From an uncultured Flavobacteriales bacterium (lineage in GTDB: Bacteria; Bacteroidota; Bacteroidia; Flavobacteriales_D; Crocinitomicaceae): 64,000 nt of DNA. Under the pieces are notes generated by a model. It saw nothing but the letters and a program-made list of their open reading frames with translations. It was not told where the DNA came from and made no database searches. A program made the position numbers and the translations under genes. Each line of letters starts with the position of its first letter. Position 1 is the first letter of the stretch. The DNA lies in NCBI GenBank assembly GCA_903939755.1, contig CAJAII010000039.1:1-64000 (forward strand). Direction: 5' to 3'. Shown here piece after piece: positions 26,304-35,836 of this stretch.

Positions 26304-29057
26304 TTACAGTTTTCTTGCCACTTCCACTTCTTCGTATGCCTCAATAACATCCCCAATTTGAATAGCGTCGAACTTGTCAATATTTAAACCACACTCATAG
26401 TTGTTTTTGACTTCTTTGACGTCATCTTTGAATCGTTTTAAAGAACCAAGTACACCTGAATGAATAACTATTCCATCACGAATAACACGCACCTTAGACG
26501 TTCTTTTGATACTTCCATCAAGCACATAACATCCTGCAATTGTTCCGACTTTTGTAATATCAAATGTTTCGCGGATTTCTGCAGAGCCCAGGATTTTTTC
26601 TTCAATATCTGGAGATAACATTCCTTCCATAGCAGACTTGATTTCCTCAATTGCTTTATAAATAATGGAATAAAGTCGGATATCAATTTGTTCGGTCTCT
26701 GCTAATTTGCGTGCTCCAATAGATGGTCTCACTTGGAAACCAATAATTATCGCATCAGAAGCCGAGGCTAAATTAACATCCGCCTCAGTGATTGCACCTA
26801 CTCCTTTATGAATAATATTAACTTGGATTTCTTCCGTTGACAAATTAATCAAGGCATCGGATAAGGCTTCAATCGAACCATCCACGTCACCTTTAACGAT
26901 GATATTAAGTTCCTTGAAGTCTCCAATAGCCAATCGCCTACCGATTTCATCCAGTGTAATATGTTTCGTAGTTCTAAGTCCTTGTTCACGGAACAATTGT
27001 TCCCGTTTAGTCGCTATAGATTTCGCTTCTTTTTCGTCGTCGAGGACATTAAATTTGTCCCCTGCGCTCGGAGCTCCATTAATTCCAAGAACCGAAACGG
27101 GTTGAGAAGGTCCAGCTTCCAAAATAGAATTTCCGTGTTCATCTTGCATCGCCCGAACCTTTCCAAAATGGCGCCCTACTAAAATAGCATCTCCAATTTT
27201 TAACGTTCCTGCCTGAACAAGCATATTCGTTACATACCCTTTTCCTTTATCCAATGAGGATTCGATAACTGTCCCAATTGCATTCTTTTTAGGATTTGCT
27301 GTAAGTTCTAAAACATCCGCTTCAAGTAAAACTTTGTCTAGTAGCTCTTCAATATTTAAATTTTGACGAGCAGAGATTTCTTGACATTGGTATTTACCTC
27401 CCCAATCTTCCACCAAGATATTCATTTGAGAAAGTTGTTCTTTTATCTTATCCGGATTCGCTCCAGCTTTATCAATTTTATTAATAGCAAAAATCATAGG
27501 AACATTGGCCGCTTGAGCGTGTGATATTGCCTCCTTTGTTTGAGGCATTACGTCATCATCCGCAGCAACAATAATAATTGCTACATCAGTAACCTGTGCA
27601 CCCCTGGCTCTCATCGCAGTAAATGCTTCGTGTCCTGGCGTATCGAGAAATGTTAATCTTCGCTCGTCTTTAAGAATTAAAGAATAGGCACCAATATGCT
27701 GGGTGATGCCTCCGGCTTCCCCTTCGGTCACATTGGCATTACGAATTCTATCAAGTAGGGATGTTTTACCATGATCGACGTGACCCATTACCGTAATAAT
27801 TGGTGGTCTTGTAATTAGATCCTCTGGTGCATCTTCCTCCATTGCAATGGATTCTTGTACTTCAGCAGAGACGAATTCAGTTTCAAATCCAAATTCTTCC
27901 GCTACAATCTGAATGGTTTCCGCATCTAATCGTTGATTAATAGATGCAAAAATTCCCAAAGACATGCACACAGAAATTACCTGTGTTGGCTGAACGCTCA
28001 TCATACTGGCTAATTCCGATACCGTAACGAATTCAGTTAGTTTAATGATTTTTTCATCTGCTTCTGCCTGTTCAATTTCTTCTTGGCGTTTTTGAGCAAA
28101 AGAATCTCGTTTTATCCTTCTATTTTTTGAAGACTTCGACTTACCTCCTTTATTCGATAGGCGAGCAAGCGTGTCTTTAATTTCTTTTTGAATGTCCCGT
28201 TCTGAAATCTCTTTCTTTTGAACGATCGGCGCTTTAGATGATGATGACGGTGTTTGTCCAGTACTCGTTGGAGAAGTTGTTGGCGCATCAACCTTTTTAA
28301 TTCTTTTTCGCTTTCTCTTACTATTTGCAGATTCTGACTGCACAGAAGGCGATTTCGGTTTTTCAACAGGTAATTCTATTTTTCCTAATACAACCGGTCC
28401 CGTTAACACTTTTCGTTCACTTCGTATTGTTTCGATAACGATCGGAGCAACCTCTTCTTTTAACTCAACCGGCGGTTCCGTCGGAACAATAATTTCCTCT
28501 GCTTTAATAACTGGTGCAACTTCCACTGGAGGTGTTTCCTCCACCATTTTTTTCTTATCTGGTCGCGTCTTCTGATTTAAGGCATCTAAGTCTATTTTTC
28601 CAACAACTTGAACAGATAATTCTTTTTCTTTTTTAACGGGTTCACTTGCAACTGGCTCCACTTTCTCTTCCGGCTTTTCAACTGGAATAGGCTTTGAAAC
28701 AATGGGTTCAGGAGCTTTCGGCGCACTAAAAATCTGCCTTTTAATTTCATCTAAATTAATATCCGCTTCATCCTCATCATCAACCTTCGGCTTATCAATT
28801 GCTTTTTCCCCCTCTCTAACATCTTTTAAAGAAAGAGATTCACGTCTTTCCCGAAAAGCCGGTCCTTTGGACTGTTCCTTCATACTTTGATCTGCAGCAA
28901 ACTCTGTGCACAGCAAATCAAAATGTTCGGGTTCTAATTTTGAGTTAGGACTTGAATCAATTTTCACGCCTTTAGACTCCAAAAACTCCACTAATGAAGG
29001 GAGCCCAACATTCAATTCACTTGCTGCTTTTCCTAATCGTATTGGTTTTCCAGCCAT
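26304..29057 (-). CDS. infB: Translation initiation factor IF-2
   Basis: The 917-residue GTPase brings fMet-tRNA to the 30S subunit. The N-terminal half is charged and of low complexity (about 70-340) after an IF2N-like segment (RLGKAASELN). The G domain starts near 420 (GHVDHGKTSLLDR, DTPGHEAF, NKIDKA), then come domains II-IV. It is the last gene of rimP-nusA-infB, with 34 bp between it and nusA, as in most bacteria. Confidence 0.97.
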   Translation of the reverse strand: MAGKPIRLGKAASELNVGLPSLVEFLESKGVKIDSSPNSKLEPEHFDLLCTEFAADQSMKEQSKGPAFRERRESLSLKDVREGEKAIDKPKVDDEDEADINLDEIKRQIFSAPKAPEPIVSKPIPVEKPEEKVEPVASEPVKKEKELSVQVVGKIDLDALNQKTRPDKKKMVEETPPVEVAPVIKAEEIIVPTEPPVELKEEVAPIVIETIRSERKVLTGPVVLGKIELPVEKPKSPSVQSESANSKRKRKRIKKVDAPTTSPTSTGQTPSSSSKAPIVQKKEISERDIQKEIKDTLARLSNKGGKSKSSKNRRIKRDSFAQKRQEEIEQAEADEKIIKLTEFVTVSELASMMSVQPTQVISVCMSLGIFASINQRLDAETIQIVAEEFGFETEFVSAEVQESIAMEEDAPEDLITRPPIITVMGHVDHGKTSLLDRIRNANVTEGEAGGITQHIGAYSLILKDERRLTFLDTPGHEAFTAMRARGAQVTDVAIIIVAADDDVMPQTKEAISHAQAANVPMIFAINKIDKAGANPDKIKEQLSQMNILVEDWGGKYQCQEISARQNLNIEELLDKVLLEADVLELTANPKKNAIGTVIESSLDKGKGYVTNMLVQAGTLKIGDAILVGRHFGKVRAMQDEHGNSILEAGPSQPVSVLGINGAPSAGDKFNVLDDEKEAKSIATKREQLFREQGLRTTKHITLDEIGRRLAIGDFKELNIIVKGDVDGSIEALSDALINLSTEEIQVNIIHKGVGAITEADVNLASASDAIIIGFQVRPSIGARKLAETEQIDIRLYSIIYKAIEEIKSAMEGMLSPDIEEKILGSAEIRETFDITKVGTIAGCYVLDGSIKRTSKVRVIRDGIVIHSGVLGSLKRFKDDVKEVKNNYECGLNIDKFDAIQIGDVIEAYEEVEVARKL

Positions 29058-29091
29058 AAATCAGTTTTCTATCAAAAAATATTATAATAAA

Positions 29092-30327
29092 TTATTCAAA
29101 TTCCGCTTTCAAGATGCGGAACACCTCATCAATTGTTTCTTTTTCTAAATCTGTTCGTTTTAAAAGATCCTCAGCGCCTATTTCTAATACAGACTTTGCC
29201 GTATCACAACCAATTGCTTTTAATTCATCAATAATCCAGCTATCGATTTCATCAACAAATTCTTCTAAATCAACATCTTCAATATCAACTTCCCCATCTC
29301 TGTAAACATCTATATCATATCCGCAAAGCCTTCCCGCCAACTTAATGTTATTTCCTCCCTTTCCAATTGCTAAAGAAACTTGATCTGGTTTTAAATAAAC
29401 CTTCACCCGCTTTTCTTCTTCGTTAATATCTAGAGAAGATATTTTTGCTGGAGAAAGTGCGCGTTGAATAAGCAATTGATTATTTGACGTATAATTAATT
29501 ACGTCGATATTCTCATTTCTTAGTTCACGAACGATACCATGGATCCTAGACCCTTTCATTCCCACACAAGCTCCAACTGGATCAACGCGATCATCATAAG
29601 ATTCCACGGCAACTTTTGCTCTTTCGCCTGGCTCACGCACAATTTTCTTGATCGTGATAAGGCCGTCAAATACTTCAGGAACTTCTAATTCAAAAAGTCG
29701 CTCCAAAAATTCAGGAGCTGTTCTTGAAAGAATAATAACCGGTGTACTATTACGCATATCTACTTTAGAAACAACGGCACGTACTGTTTCTCCCTTTTTA
29801 AAGAAATCAGCTGGAATTTGTTCTGATTTTGGCAATAACAATTCGTTTTGGTCATCATCCATTACAAGAATTTCTTTTTTCCAAACCTGATAAACCTCAC
29901 CAGTTACAATTTCACCAACACGCTCTTTATATTTTTTATACAAATGATCTTTTTCAAGCTCGAGAATTCTAGAAATCAAATTCTGACGTAAGGACAATAT
30001 ATTTCTTCTTCCAAAATCTGCAAATTTGAACTCTTCAGTCACTTCCTCCCCTATTTCGAAATCTGGTTCTATTTTAATGGCATCCGAATAAGCTATTTCA
30101 GTATTCGGGTCTTCCACTTCACCATCATCAACAATTTCCTTATTCAAGAAAATTTGCACATCGCCTTTATCAATATTAACGATGATGTCAATGTGCTCAT
30201 CGGTTTCAAATTTCTTTTTAAACATTGCCCTGAACACATCTTCTAAAACATGTTGCATGGTTTGTTTGTCTATGTTTTTTAAGTCCTTAAACTCCAAAAA
30301 GGAGTCAACAAGTTCAACACTATTCAT
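29092..30327 (-). CDS. nusA: Transcription termination/antitermination factor NusA
   Basis: The 411-residue protein has the N-terminal RNA polymerase-binding domain (1-120), an S1 domain (about 130-200, GEIVTGEVYQVWK) and two KH domains (about 220-345; GMKGSRIHGIVREL and AIGKGGNNIKLAGRL). A helix-hairpin-helix-like tail follows (about 365-411). The C-terminal acidic repeats of E. coli NusA are absent, as in other Bacteroidota. NusA promotes hairpin-dependent termination, which bears on the hairpin in this operon's leader. Confidence 0.97.
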   Translation of the reverse strand: MNSVELVDSFLEFKDLKNIDKQTMQHVLEDVFRAMFKKKFETDEHIDIIVNIDKGDVQIFLNKEIVDDGEVEDPNTEIAYSDAIKIEPDFEIGEEVTEEFKFADFGRRNILSLRQNLISRILELEKDHLYKKYKERVGEIVTGEVYQVWKKEILVMDDDQNELLLPKSEQIPADFFKKGETVRAVVSKVDMRNSTPVIILSRTAPEFLERLFELEVPEVFDGLITIKKIVREPGERAKVAVESYDDRVDPVGACVGMKGSRIHGIVRELRNENIDVINYTSNNQLLIQRALSPAKISSLDINEEEKRVKVYLKPDQVSLAIGKGGNNIKLAGRLCGYDIDVYRDGEVDIEDVDLEEFVDEIDSWIIDELKAIGCDTAKSVLEIGAEDLLKRTDLEKETIDEVFRILKAEFE

Positions 30328-30333
30328 AAATTA

Positions 30334-30810
30334 TCATTTAAAAGATATTACAATTTTAGATTCCTTTACATCCGAGAAATGCACTTCCGTCACTTCTTCA
30401 ACTAACACTTTTTTCTTTTTATTTTCTATTTGTTTTGACACTTGATCTTTAATAATCATGGTATCATCTGTTATTTTAACTATTTCCCCTTCCAATTTTC
30501 CCCCGTCTTTCAAAACTATATCGACCCGCCTACCAATGTTTTTTATGTACTGATTAATGTGTCTTAAAGGCTTATCTAAGCCGGCTGAAGAAACATGCAA
30601 TTCAAAGTCTTCCTCATCCCTGTCCAAGTTATGTTCAACGTTTCTAGAAACAGAAACACAATCAGTAACCGTTACGCCTCCGACCATTTTATCGATCTCC
30701 ACATGAATGCTATTTGCAGCAGAAATTGTCAATTCAACAATGTATAAACCATTGTTCAATTCATTCATTCTTTCTTCAACAAGTGCTATTATCTTCTCTT
30801 TGTTTATCAT
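30334..30810 (-). CDS. rimP: Ribosome maturation factor RimP
   Basis: The roughly 158-residue protein is needed for 30S maturation. It shows the RimP N-terminal alpha-beta domain (about 1-75, with DCVSVSRNVEHNLDRDE) and the C-terminal SH3-like barrel (HVSSAGLDKPLR, then a strand-rich tail). I prefer the ATG at 30810 (MINKEKIIALVEE) to the TTG two codons upstream. It is first in the nusA operon, with 6 bp to nusA. A hairpin plus T-run ends immediately before its start. Confidence 0.95.
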   Translation of the reverse strand: MINKEKIIALVEERMNELNNGLYIVELTISAANSIHVEIDKMVGGVTVTDCVSVSRNVEHNLDRDEEDFELHVSSAGLDKPLRHINQYIKNIGRRVDIVLKDGGKLEGEIVKITDDTMIIKDQVSKQIENKKKKVLVEEVTEVHFSDVKESKIVISFK

Positions 30811-30813
30811 TGG

Positions 30814-30841
30814 CAAAAAAAGAGGGGACTTTCGTCCCCTC
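30814..30841 (-). terminator. Hairpin plus T-run just before rimP (possible attenuator)
   Basis: On the minus strand a perfect 8-bp stem GAGGGGAC/GTCCCCTC (30841-30834 and 30829-30822) closes a GAAA tetraloop. The stem is followed by T's (30821-30815, broken only at the first base by the stem edge) and then GCCAATG, the rimP start. It has the form of an intrinsic terminator. It lies between the rimP promoter (30863-30892) and the rimP ATG, not after a gene on this strand, so attenuation is the natural reading. Confidence 0.75.
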
Positions 30842-30862
30842 GTTTATATTTCAATTATTGTA

Positions 30863-30892
30863 CAAATATATAGCTTTATTTATAATTGACAA
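30863..30892 (-). promoter_or_regulatory. Promoter of the rimP-nusA-infB operon
   Basis: On the minus strand TTG (30892-30890), a 19-nt spacer and TATATTTG (30870-30863) match the Bacteroidota consensus exactly. The predicted start is near 30856, giving a leader of about 46 nt before the rimP ATG, most of it taken up by the hairpin. Confidence 0.65.
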
Positions 30893-30915
30893 ACAATAAT
30901 CAATTAAATACCTAG

Positions 30916-30923
30916 TACATTTG
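30916..30923 (+). promoter_or_regulatory. Candidate -7 box for the DUF3109 gene
   Basis: TACATTTG matches TAnnTTTG and ends only 4 bp before the ATG at 30928, so a start here would give a nearly leaderless mRNA. No TTG lies 18-21 nt upstream. Confidence 0.3.
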
Positions 30924-30927
30924 TATT

Positions 30928-31506
30928 ATGTTAATTGAAATAGAAGATAAAATCATCTCCTCAGCCGTTTTTGAAAGGAAATTTGTGTGTGATTTAAACG
31001 CTTGTAAAGGCGCATGTTGTGTGGAAGGCGATGCTGGCGCACCATTAAAAAAAGAAGAGGTGGCACTTATAAACGAAAACCTCGAAAAAATACTGCCTTA
31101 TATGCGGGCAGAAGGAGTGGACGCTGTAAAAATGCAAGGTGTTTCCTATAATGATATAGAAAACGAACCTGTTACTTCATTAATTAATAATAAAGAGTGT
31201 GTGTTCGTTCATTACGACATCAATAAAATTGCTAAATGCGCCATTGAAACGGCATATTTAGCTGGTGAAATAGCTAACATAAAACCATTGTCTTGTAATT
31301 TATATCCAATTAGGCTTAAAAAGATAAATGACTATACAGCGATAAATTTTGATGAATGGAAGATTTGTGCTCCCGCATGCGTCTGCGGTGAAAAATTAGC
31401 AGTCCCTGTTTATCGTTTCTTGAAAGCGCCATTAATAAGAGCTTTTGGAGAAGCCTTTTTTAAGGAAATGGAAATTATTGCACAAGAGTTAAAAACAATA
31501 GACTAA
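30928..31506 (+). CDS. DUF3109 family cysteine-rich protein
   Basis: The 192-residue protein belongs to DUF3109, related to YkgJ-type cysteine-cluster proteins. Ten cysteines include the N-terminal set Cys21, Cys26, Cys30, Cys31 (CDLNACKGACC) and a set near 150 (ICAPACVCGE). They probably hold a metal or an iron-sulfur cluster. No function is established. Its promoter region is shared back-to-back with that of rimP, and a 10-bp perfect inverted repeat covers its stop codon. Confidence 0.9.
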   Translation: MLIEIEDKIISSAVFERKFVCDLNACKGACCVEGDAGAPLKKEEVALINENLEKILPYMRAEGVDAVKMQGVSYNDIENEPVTSLINNKECVFVHYDINKIAKCAIETAYLAGEIANIKPLSCNLYPIRLKKINDYTAINFDEWKICAPACVCGEKLAVPVYRFLKAPLIRAFGEAFFKEMEIIAQELKTID

Positions 31507-31530
31507 CTGTTTCGATAAAGAGTTAGTCTA
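31499..31530. terminator. Inverted repeat between convergent DUF3109 and coxA
   Basis: A perfect 10-bp stem TAGACTAACT/AGTTAGTCTA (31499-31508 and 31521-31530) with a 12-nt loop spans the DUF3109 stop codon. On the minus strand it is followed by a T-rich run (TTGTTTTTAAC), which suits the end of the act-cox transcript. On the plus strand the following bases are AT-rich but not a T-run. Confidence 0.55.
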
Positions 31531-31538
31531 TTAAATAT

Positions 31539-33353
31539 TTAATGCTCTTCTTCTCCATCAGCCAATGGTACGGTCTGAGGAATGAAATCAACATCTGAAC
31601 CCGGCTTAGAATAATCATATGGCCAACGGTAAACAGTTGGAAGATCACCTGGCCAATTTCCATGAATTCTTTCAACAGGCGTTGTCCATTCAAGTGAATT
31701 AGAATTCCAAGGGTTTTGTGGTGCTTTGGATCCACGGAATATGCTATAGAAGAAATTAAATAAAAACACCAGTTGGCCTAAGGCTGCTACAATAGAAAAA
31801 ATGGTAATAATCACATTCAAGTCCATTATCATATTATAAGAGCTCTCATTAAAATCACCAAATGAAGAGTAATCATAATATCGTCTTGGGGCCCCAGCTA
31901 ATCCAACAAAATGCATTGGGAAGAATACGCCATATGCTCCAATAAGAGTAATCCAAAAGTGCACATAACCTAAGCGCATATTCATCATACGCCCATACAT
32001 TTTAGGGAACCAATGATAAACACCTGCAAACATCCCGAATACTGCTGACATTCCCATAACAATATGGAAGTGAGCTACTACGAAATACGTGTCATGAATA
32101 GCAATGTCCAAAGCGGAATCGGCTAGTATTATACCAGTCACACCACCTGTAATAAAAGTTGAAACAAGCGCTATAGCAAATAACATCGCTGGAGTAAAAA
32201 TCAACGAGCCTTTCCACAAAGTAGTTAAATAATTAAAAACTTTAACCGCAGAAGGGATGGCAATTAAAAGCGTTGTAAAGACAAAAACACTCCCTAAAAA
32301 AGGATTCATGCCTGTAATAAACATATGATGCCCCCATACAATAAAAGAAAGAAATCCAATTGCTAAAATAGATCCAATCATAGCTTTGTATCCAAATATT
32401 GGTTTTCTTGAATTTGTAGCAATAATTTCTGATGAAAGCCCTAGCGCTGGCAATAAAACGATATATACTTCAGGGTGCCCTAGAAACCAAAAAAGATGCT
32501 GAAATAAAATTGGAGATCCTCCGTGGTTCGCAAGCATTTCACCACCAACAATAATATCTGACAAGAAAAAACTTGTTCCTGCCAACCTATCCATCATTAA
32601 CAACAATGCTGCAGAAAGTAGGACCGGGAATGATAACACCCCTAAAATTGCCGTTACAAAAAATGCCCAAATCGTAAGCGGCATTCTTGTCATTGTCATC
32701 CCTTGCGTCCTTAAATTAATAACTGTTACTATATAATTCAAACTTCCAATTAATGATCCAGCGATAAATATTGCCATAGAAATAAGCCATAGTGTCATAC
32801 CAGTACCAGATCCAGACATAGCTTGAGGCAGTGCAGAAAGTGGTGGGTAAATTGTCCAGCCTGCCATTGCCGGGCCTGTAGAAATAAATAACGAATAAAG
32901 CATGATTAATGATGAAATCAAAAAGAACCAATAAGAAAGCATGTTAAGAAATCCGGATGCCATATCTCTTGCCCCTAGTTGAAGCGGAATTAGAATGTTT
33001 GAAAATGTTCCAGACAAGCCACCAGTTAAAAGGAAAAACACCATTATGGTACCGTGTATTGTAACCAACCCAAGATACATGTCCTCTTTTAACACCCCAT
33101 TAGGCGCCCATTGTTCACCTAAAAAGAAGGATAAGAAATCTGAACTTTCGCCCGGCCATGCTAACTGAATCCTGAACATTACGGATAATAACATGGCAAC
33201 AATACCCATAAAAACAGCGGTCATCAAAAACTGTTTGCCAATCATCTTATGATCTTGACTAAAAATGTACTTTGAAACAAATCCTTCTTCATGGTGATGA
33301 TCGCCATGATGTAGGTCAGCGTGGTGGTGTTCGTCGTGTGCTACTGAAGCCAT
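31539..33353 (-). CDS. coxA: Cytochrome c oxidase subunit I
   Basis: The 604-residue haem-copper oxidase core has 12 or more membrane helices. Family motifs include the CuB/crosslink HPEVYIVLLP region, GHHMF and HDTYFVVAHFHIVMG, so haem a, haem a3 and CuB can be bound. It reduces oxygen to water and pumps protons. Residues 6-21 are histidine-rich (nine histidines), an extra before the first helix. It is last in actABCDEF-coxB-coxA. Subunit III is not in the window. Confidence 0.98.
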   Translation of the reverse strand: MASVAHDEHHHADLHHGDHHHEEGFVSKYIFSQDHKMIGKQFLMTAVFMGIVAMLLSVMFRIQLAWPGESSDFLSFFLGEQWAPNGVLKEDMYLGLVTIHGTIMVFFLLTGGLSGTFSNILIPLQLGARDMASGFLNMLSYWFFLISSLIMLYSLFISTGPAMAGWTIYPPLSALPQAMSGSGTGMTLWLISMAIFIAGSLIGSLNYIVTVINLRTQGMTMTRMPLTIWAFFVTAILGVLSFPVLLSAALLLMMDRLAGTSFFLSDIIVGGEMLANHGGSPILFQHLFWFLGHPEVYIVLLPALGLSSEIIATNSRKPIFGYKAMIGSILAIGFLSFIVWGHHMFITGMNPFLGSVFVFTTLLIAIPSAVKVFNYLTTLWKGSLIFTPAMLFAIALVSTFITGGVTGIILADSALDIAIHDTYFVVAHFHIVMGMSAVFGMFAGVYHWFPKMYGRMMNMRLGYVHFWITLIGAYGVFFPMHFVGLAGAPRRYYDYSSFGDFNESSYNMIMDLNVIITIFSIVAALGQLVFLFNFFYSIFRGSKAPQNPWNSNSLEWTTPVERIHGNWPGDLPTVYRWPYDYSKPGSDVDFIPQTVPLADGEEEH

Positions 33354-33396
33354 TTTAATAAATTTATATTAATAATTATTCAATTTGAATAGTAAA

Positions 33397-34620
33397 TTAC
33401 ATTTTTGCTGGTCCTACAGAAACTAGCGCCTTTGCAACTGGAGCTGGAAAATACTTCGCTCCAAATGTTTCTTTAGACTTTTGTTTCATCCAAGCATCAT
33501 ATGATTTTTTATCTTTTACGACAATAATCATTTTCATTTTGTAATGCGCCCCTCCACAGATTTTATTACACAACAAGACAAAATTGAATTTAGGGTCCTT
33601 CATCTTCTTACGCATTTGTTCTGTCGTGAAAATTGGTGTGAATTTCGTGCGTGTTGTCATGCCAGGAACCGTATTCATTTGTGCACGAAATTGTGGGAAA
33701 TAAGCAGAGTGCAAAAGATCTTTGGCCCTAAAATTAAATTCATACTGTTGATTTACACACAAATAAAGCGTGTCTTTTTGAATAATGTCATCCCAAGCTG
33801 ATTTGTCCAATGATTTTGAATGATGACCTTTCATTTGAAACAACAAGCGCAGCAACCGTTCTTTTCTTGATAGATCAACACGCATAGCACTCAAGGTGGA
33901 GTCATTAATTACAGTGTCTCTATTATTCAAAACACGTTGCATTACTTCTATACCTGAAGGGCCATCCATCATAATTCGAATTGCAGAATCGATTGTGTTC
34001 GTTGTAACTAAGGCCAACTCATTATTGTCAGCTGTTAATTTATAGTCATGTCGACCCAAGACGTTGTCTGCTCCAGCATATCTAGCTGTCCAATCGAACT
34101 GTTTAGAGAAAAGTTCAATAACAATTGCATCATTACCAGAACTAGCGGTTAATTTATTCCAAGACTTCAAACCTAAGATAATAATAACTGCCATAACAAC
34201 TGCAGGAACAATTGTCCAAATCATTTCTAATTTATTATTATGTGGATAATAAAATGCCTTTACCCCAGGTTTACGCACATATTTAAATGAAAAATAAAAC
34301 AGAAGAAAGTTAGTAAGAAAGAAAACCATTAAAATGATCACAAAATTTAAATTTAGCAACCAATCTGTTTCTACACCTTCTATAGAAGCAGCGTCTCCAC
34401 GACCAGTCCAACCATACTTAAACATTAAATAAATAAGGCCTAAAAACTGAAAAACCATAAAGATTAACATCAACCTTGCGTTTAACACATTATCCCGGTT
34501 AGGAACTTCATGTTCTGAACCTTTACGGAGCTTAGAGGATAATTCGTAAATACGAACGAGTTGAGCCAAGGCTACAACCCCTAAAATTACTGCTATTAAA
34601 ATAATCAATTTACTTTCCAT
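33397..34620 (-). CDS. coxB: Cytochrome c oxidase subunit II
   Basis: The CuA subunit takes electrons from cytochrome c or the act complex. It has two membrane helices near the start and one at about 145, then a CuA domain with the cysteine-histidine ligand set CNKICGGAHYKM and the earlier ligand in HSAYFPQFR. Between the third helix and the CuA domain is a 60-70-residue insert (around NRDTVIND). I use the ATG at 34620 (MESKLIILIAV), which has AGAAGAA ahead of it. A TTG at 34644 overlapping the actF stop is the alternative. Confidence 0.93.
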   Translation of the reverse strand: MESKLIILIAVILGVVALAQLVRIYELSSKLRKGSEHEVPNRDNVLNARLMLIFMVFQFLGLIYLMFKYGWTGRGDAASIEGVETDWLLNLNFVIILMVFFLTNFLLFYFSFKYVRKPGVKAFYYPHNNKLEMIWTIVPAVVMAVIIILGLKSWNKLTASSGNDAIVIELFSKQFDWTARYAGADNVLGRHDYKLTADNNELALVTTNTIDSAIRIMMDGPSGIEVMQRVLNNRDTVINDSTLSAMRVDLSRKERLLRLLFQMKGHHSKSLDKSAWDDIIQKDTLYLCVNQQYEFNFRAKDLLHSAYFPQFRAQMNTVPGMTTRTKFTPIFTTEQMRKKMKDPKFNFVLLCNKICGGAHYKMKMIIVVKDKKSYDAWMKQKSKETFGAKYFPAPVAKALVSVGPAKM

Positions 34621-34640
34621 TTCTTCTTTAATTATTTTTA

Positions 34641-35828
34641 TCAAATATCATGATGAACACTCTCGTCTAAGAACGGGTGATTCACAGGAGTTAAAGGTGC
34701 CTTTGTTAAATTTCTCAACACCACGAATACAAATGCACCAAGAACCATAAGTGCCATTCCAATTTCAATGAATCCAATGGTAGCATTGGCTCCTAAAGAG
34801 CCAGCAGAAACCATGATGTAGACATCTAACCAATGTCCAGCTAAAATTATCAGCCCAATAGCCGTTAGAATTCCAAAGTTTCTTTTCGCATCTCGAGACA
34901 TCAGAATCAACATTGGAAAAGCAAAGTTTATAATAAACATTGCAAAATACAAGAATTTAAAGTTTTCAATTCGCATGGCATAGTAAGTAACTTCTTCCCC
35001 TATGTTAGCATACCATATTAACATAAATTGTGAAAACCACAAATACGACCATAGAAAAGACGTAGCAAATGTCCATTTACCTAAATCATGAATATGCGAT
35101 TCATTTACGTTTGGTAAATAACCCAACTTTTTTAAATACATAGTAGTAATTACCATCACGACCATCGAAGAGCACCACATACCAGCGAAAGTATACCAAC
35201 CATATAAAGTAGAGAACCAATGAACATCGATTGACATTAACCAATCCCATGCAGACGTTGAACTAAAAACCGCAAAGAAAACCAAAAACGTAGCTCCTTT
35301 TTTATAATTTTTGAAATGAAGATCTGTTCCACCACGCTCATCTTCTTCAATTGAACGTTTCTTAAAACCTCTAAGGAATAAGTAATAGGTAGTGAAATAA
35401 ATCAATGTTCTAATCCAAAAAAACCAAACATTAAGATACGCTGATTTTCCCTGTATTATTTCGTCGTGTTTTACCACTTCACTATCCATCCATAGATAGA
35501 TATGAGCACCGTCTAATAGTGTAATAACTAACAAAGAAAAACCTAGCAAAGCCATGCCATATGGTAAATAACCCGCTACCGCTTCGATGATCCTTTTCAC
35601 AGAAGCATACCATCCAGATTCTGTAGCATAACTTAAAGCAAGAAAAAACAATGCACCTAGACCTAGTGCAAAAAAGAAAAAGCCATTTATTAAGCCATTG
35701 GTTAATAATCTTGTTACAAAATGAGGGTCTTTATACCCCAAAACAACGCCAATTATTAGCAGCAACAAACCAGAAAGCACAACATAAAGGATTGTATTTT
35801 TAGCCGCTTTTGTGATTTTAAATTCCAT
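34641..35828 (-). CDS. actF: Alternative complex III subunit ActF (quinol oxidation)
   Basis: This 395-residue membrane protein has about ten helices and is related to ActC/NrfD. In alternative complex III, ActC and ActF form the membrane core that handles menaquinol and proton movement. Sequence marks are weak apart from the helix pattern and position between actE and coxB. The start at 35828 is ATG, 8 bp after actE. Confidence 0.88.
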   Translation of the reverse strand: MEFKITKAAKNTILYVVLSGLLLLIIGVVLGYKDPHFVTRLLTNGLINGFFFFALGLGALFFLALSYATESGWYASVKRIIEAVAGYLPYGMALLGFSLLVITLLDGAHIYLWMDSEVVKHDEIIQGKSAYLNVWFFWIRTLIYFTTYYLFLRGFKKRSIEEDERGGTDLHFKNYKKGATFLVFFAVFSSTSAWDWLMSIDVHWFSTLYGWYTFAGMWCSSMVVMVITTMYLKKLGYLPNVNESHIHDLGKWTFATSFLWSYLWFSQFMLIWYANIGEEVTYYAMRIENFKFLYFAMFIINFAFPMLILMSRDAKRNFGILTAIGLIILAGHWLDVYIMVSAGSLGANATIGFIEIGMALMVLGAFVFVVLRNLTKAPLTPVNHPFLDESVHHDI

Positions 35829-35836
35829 AACTTATC

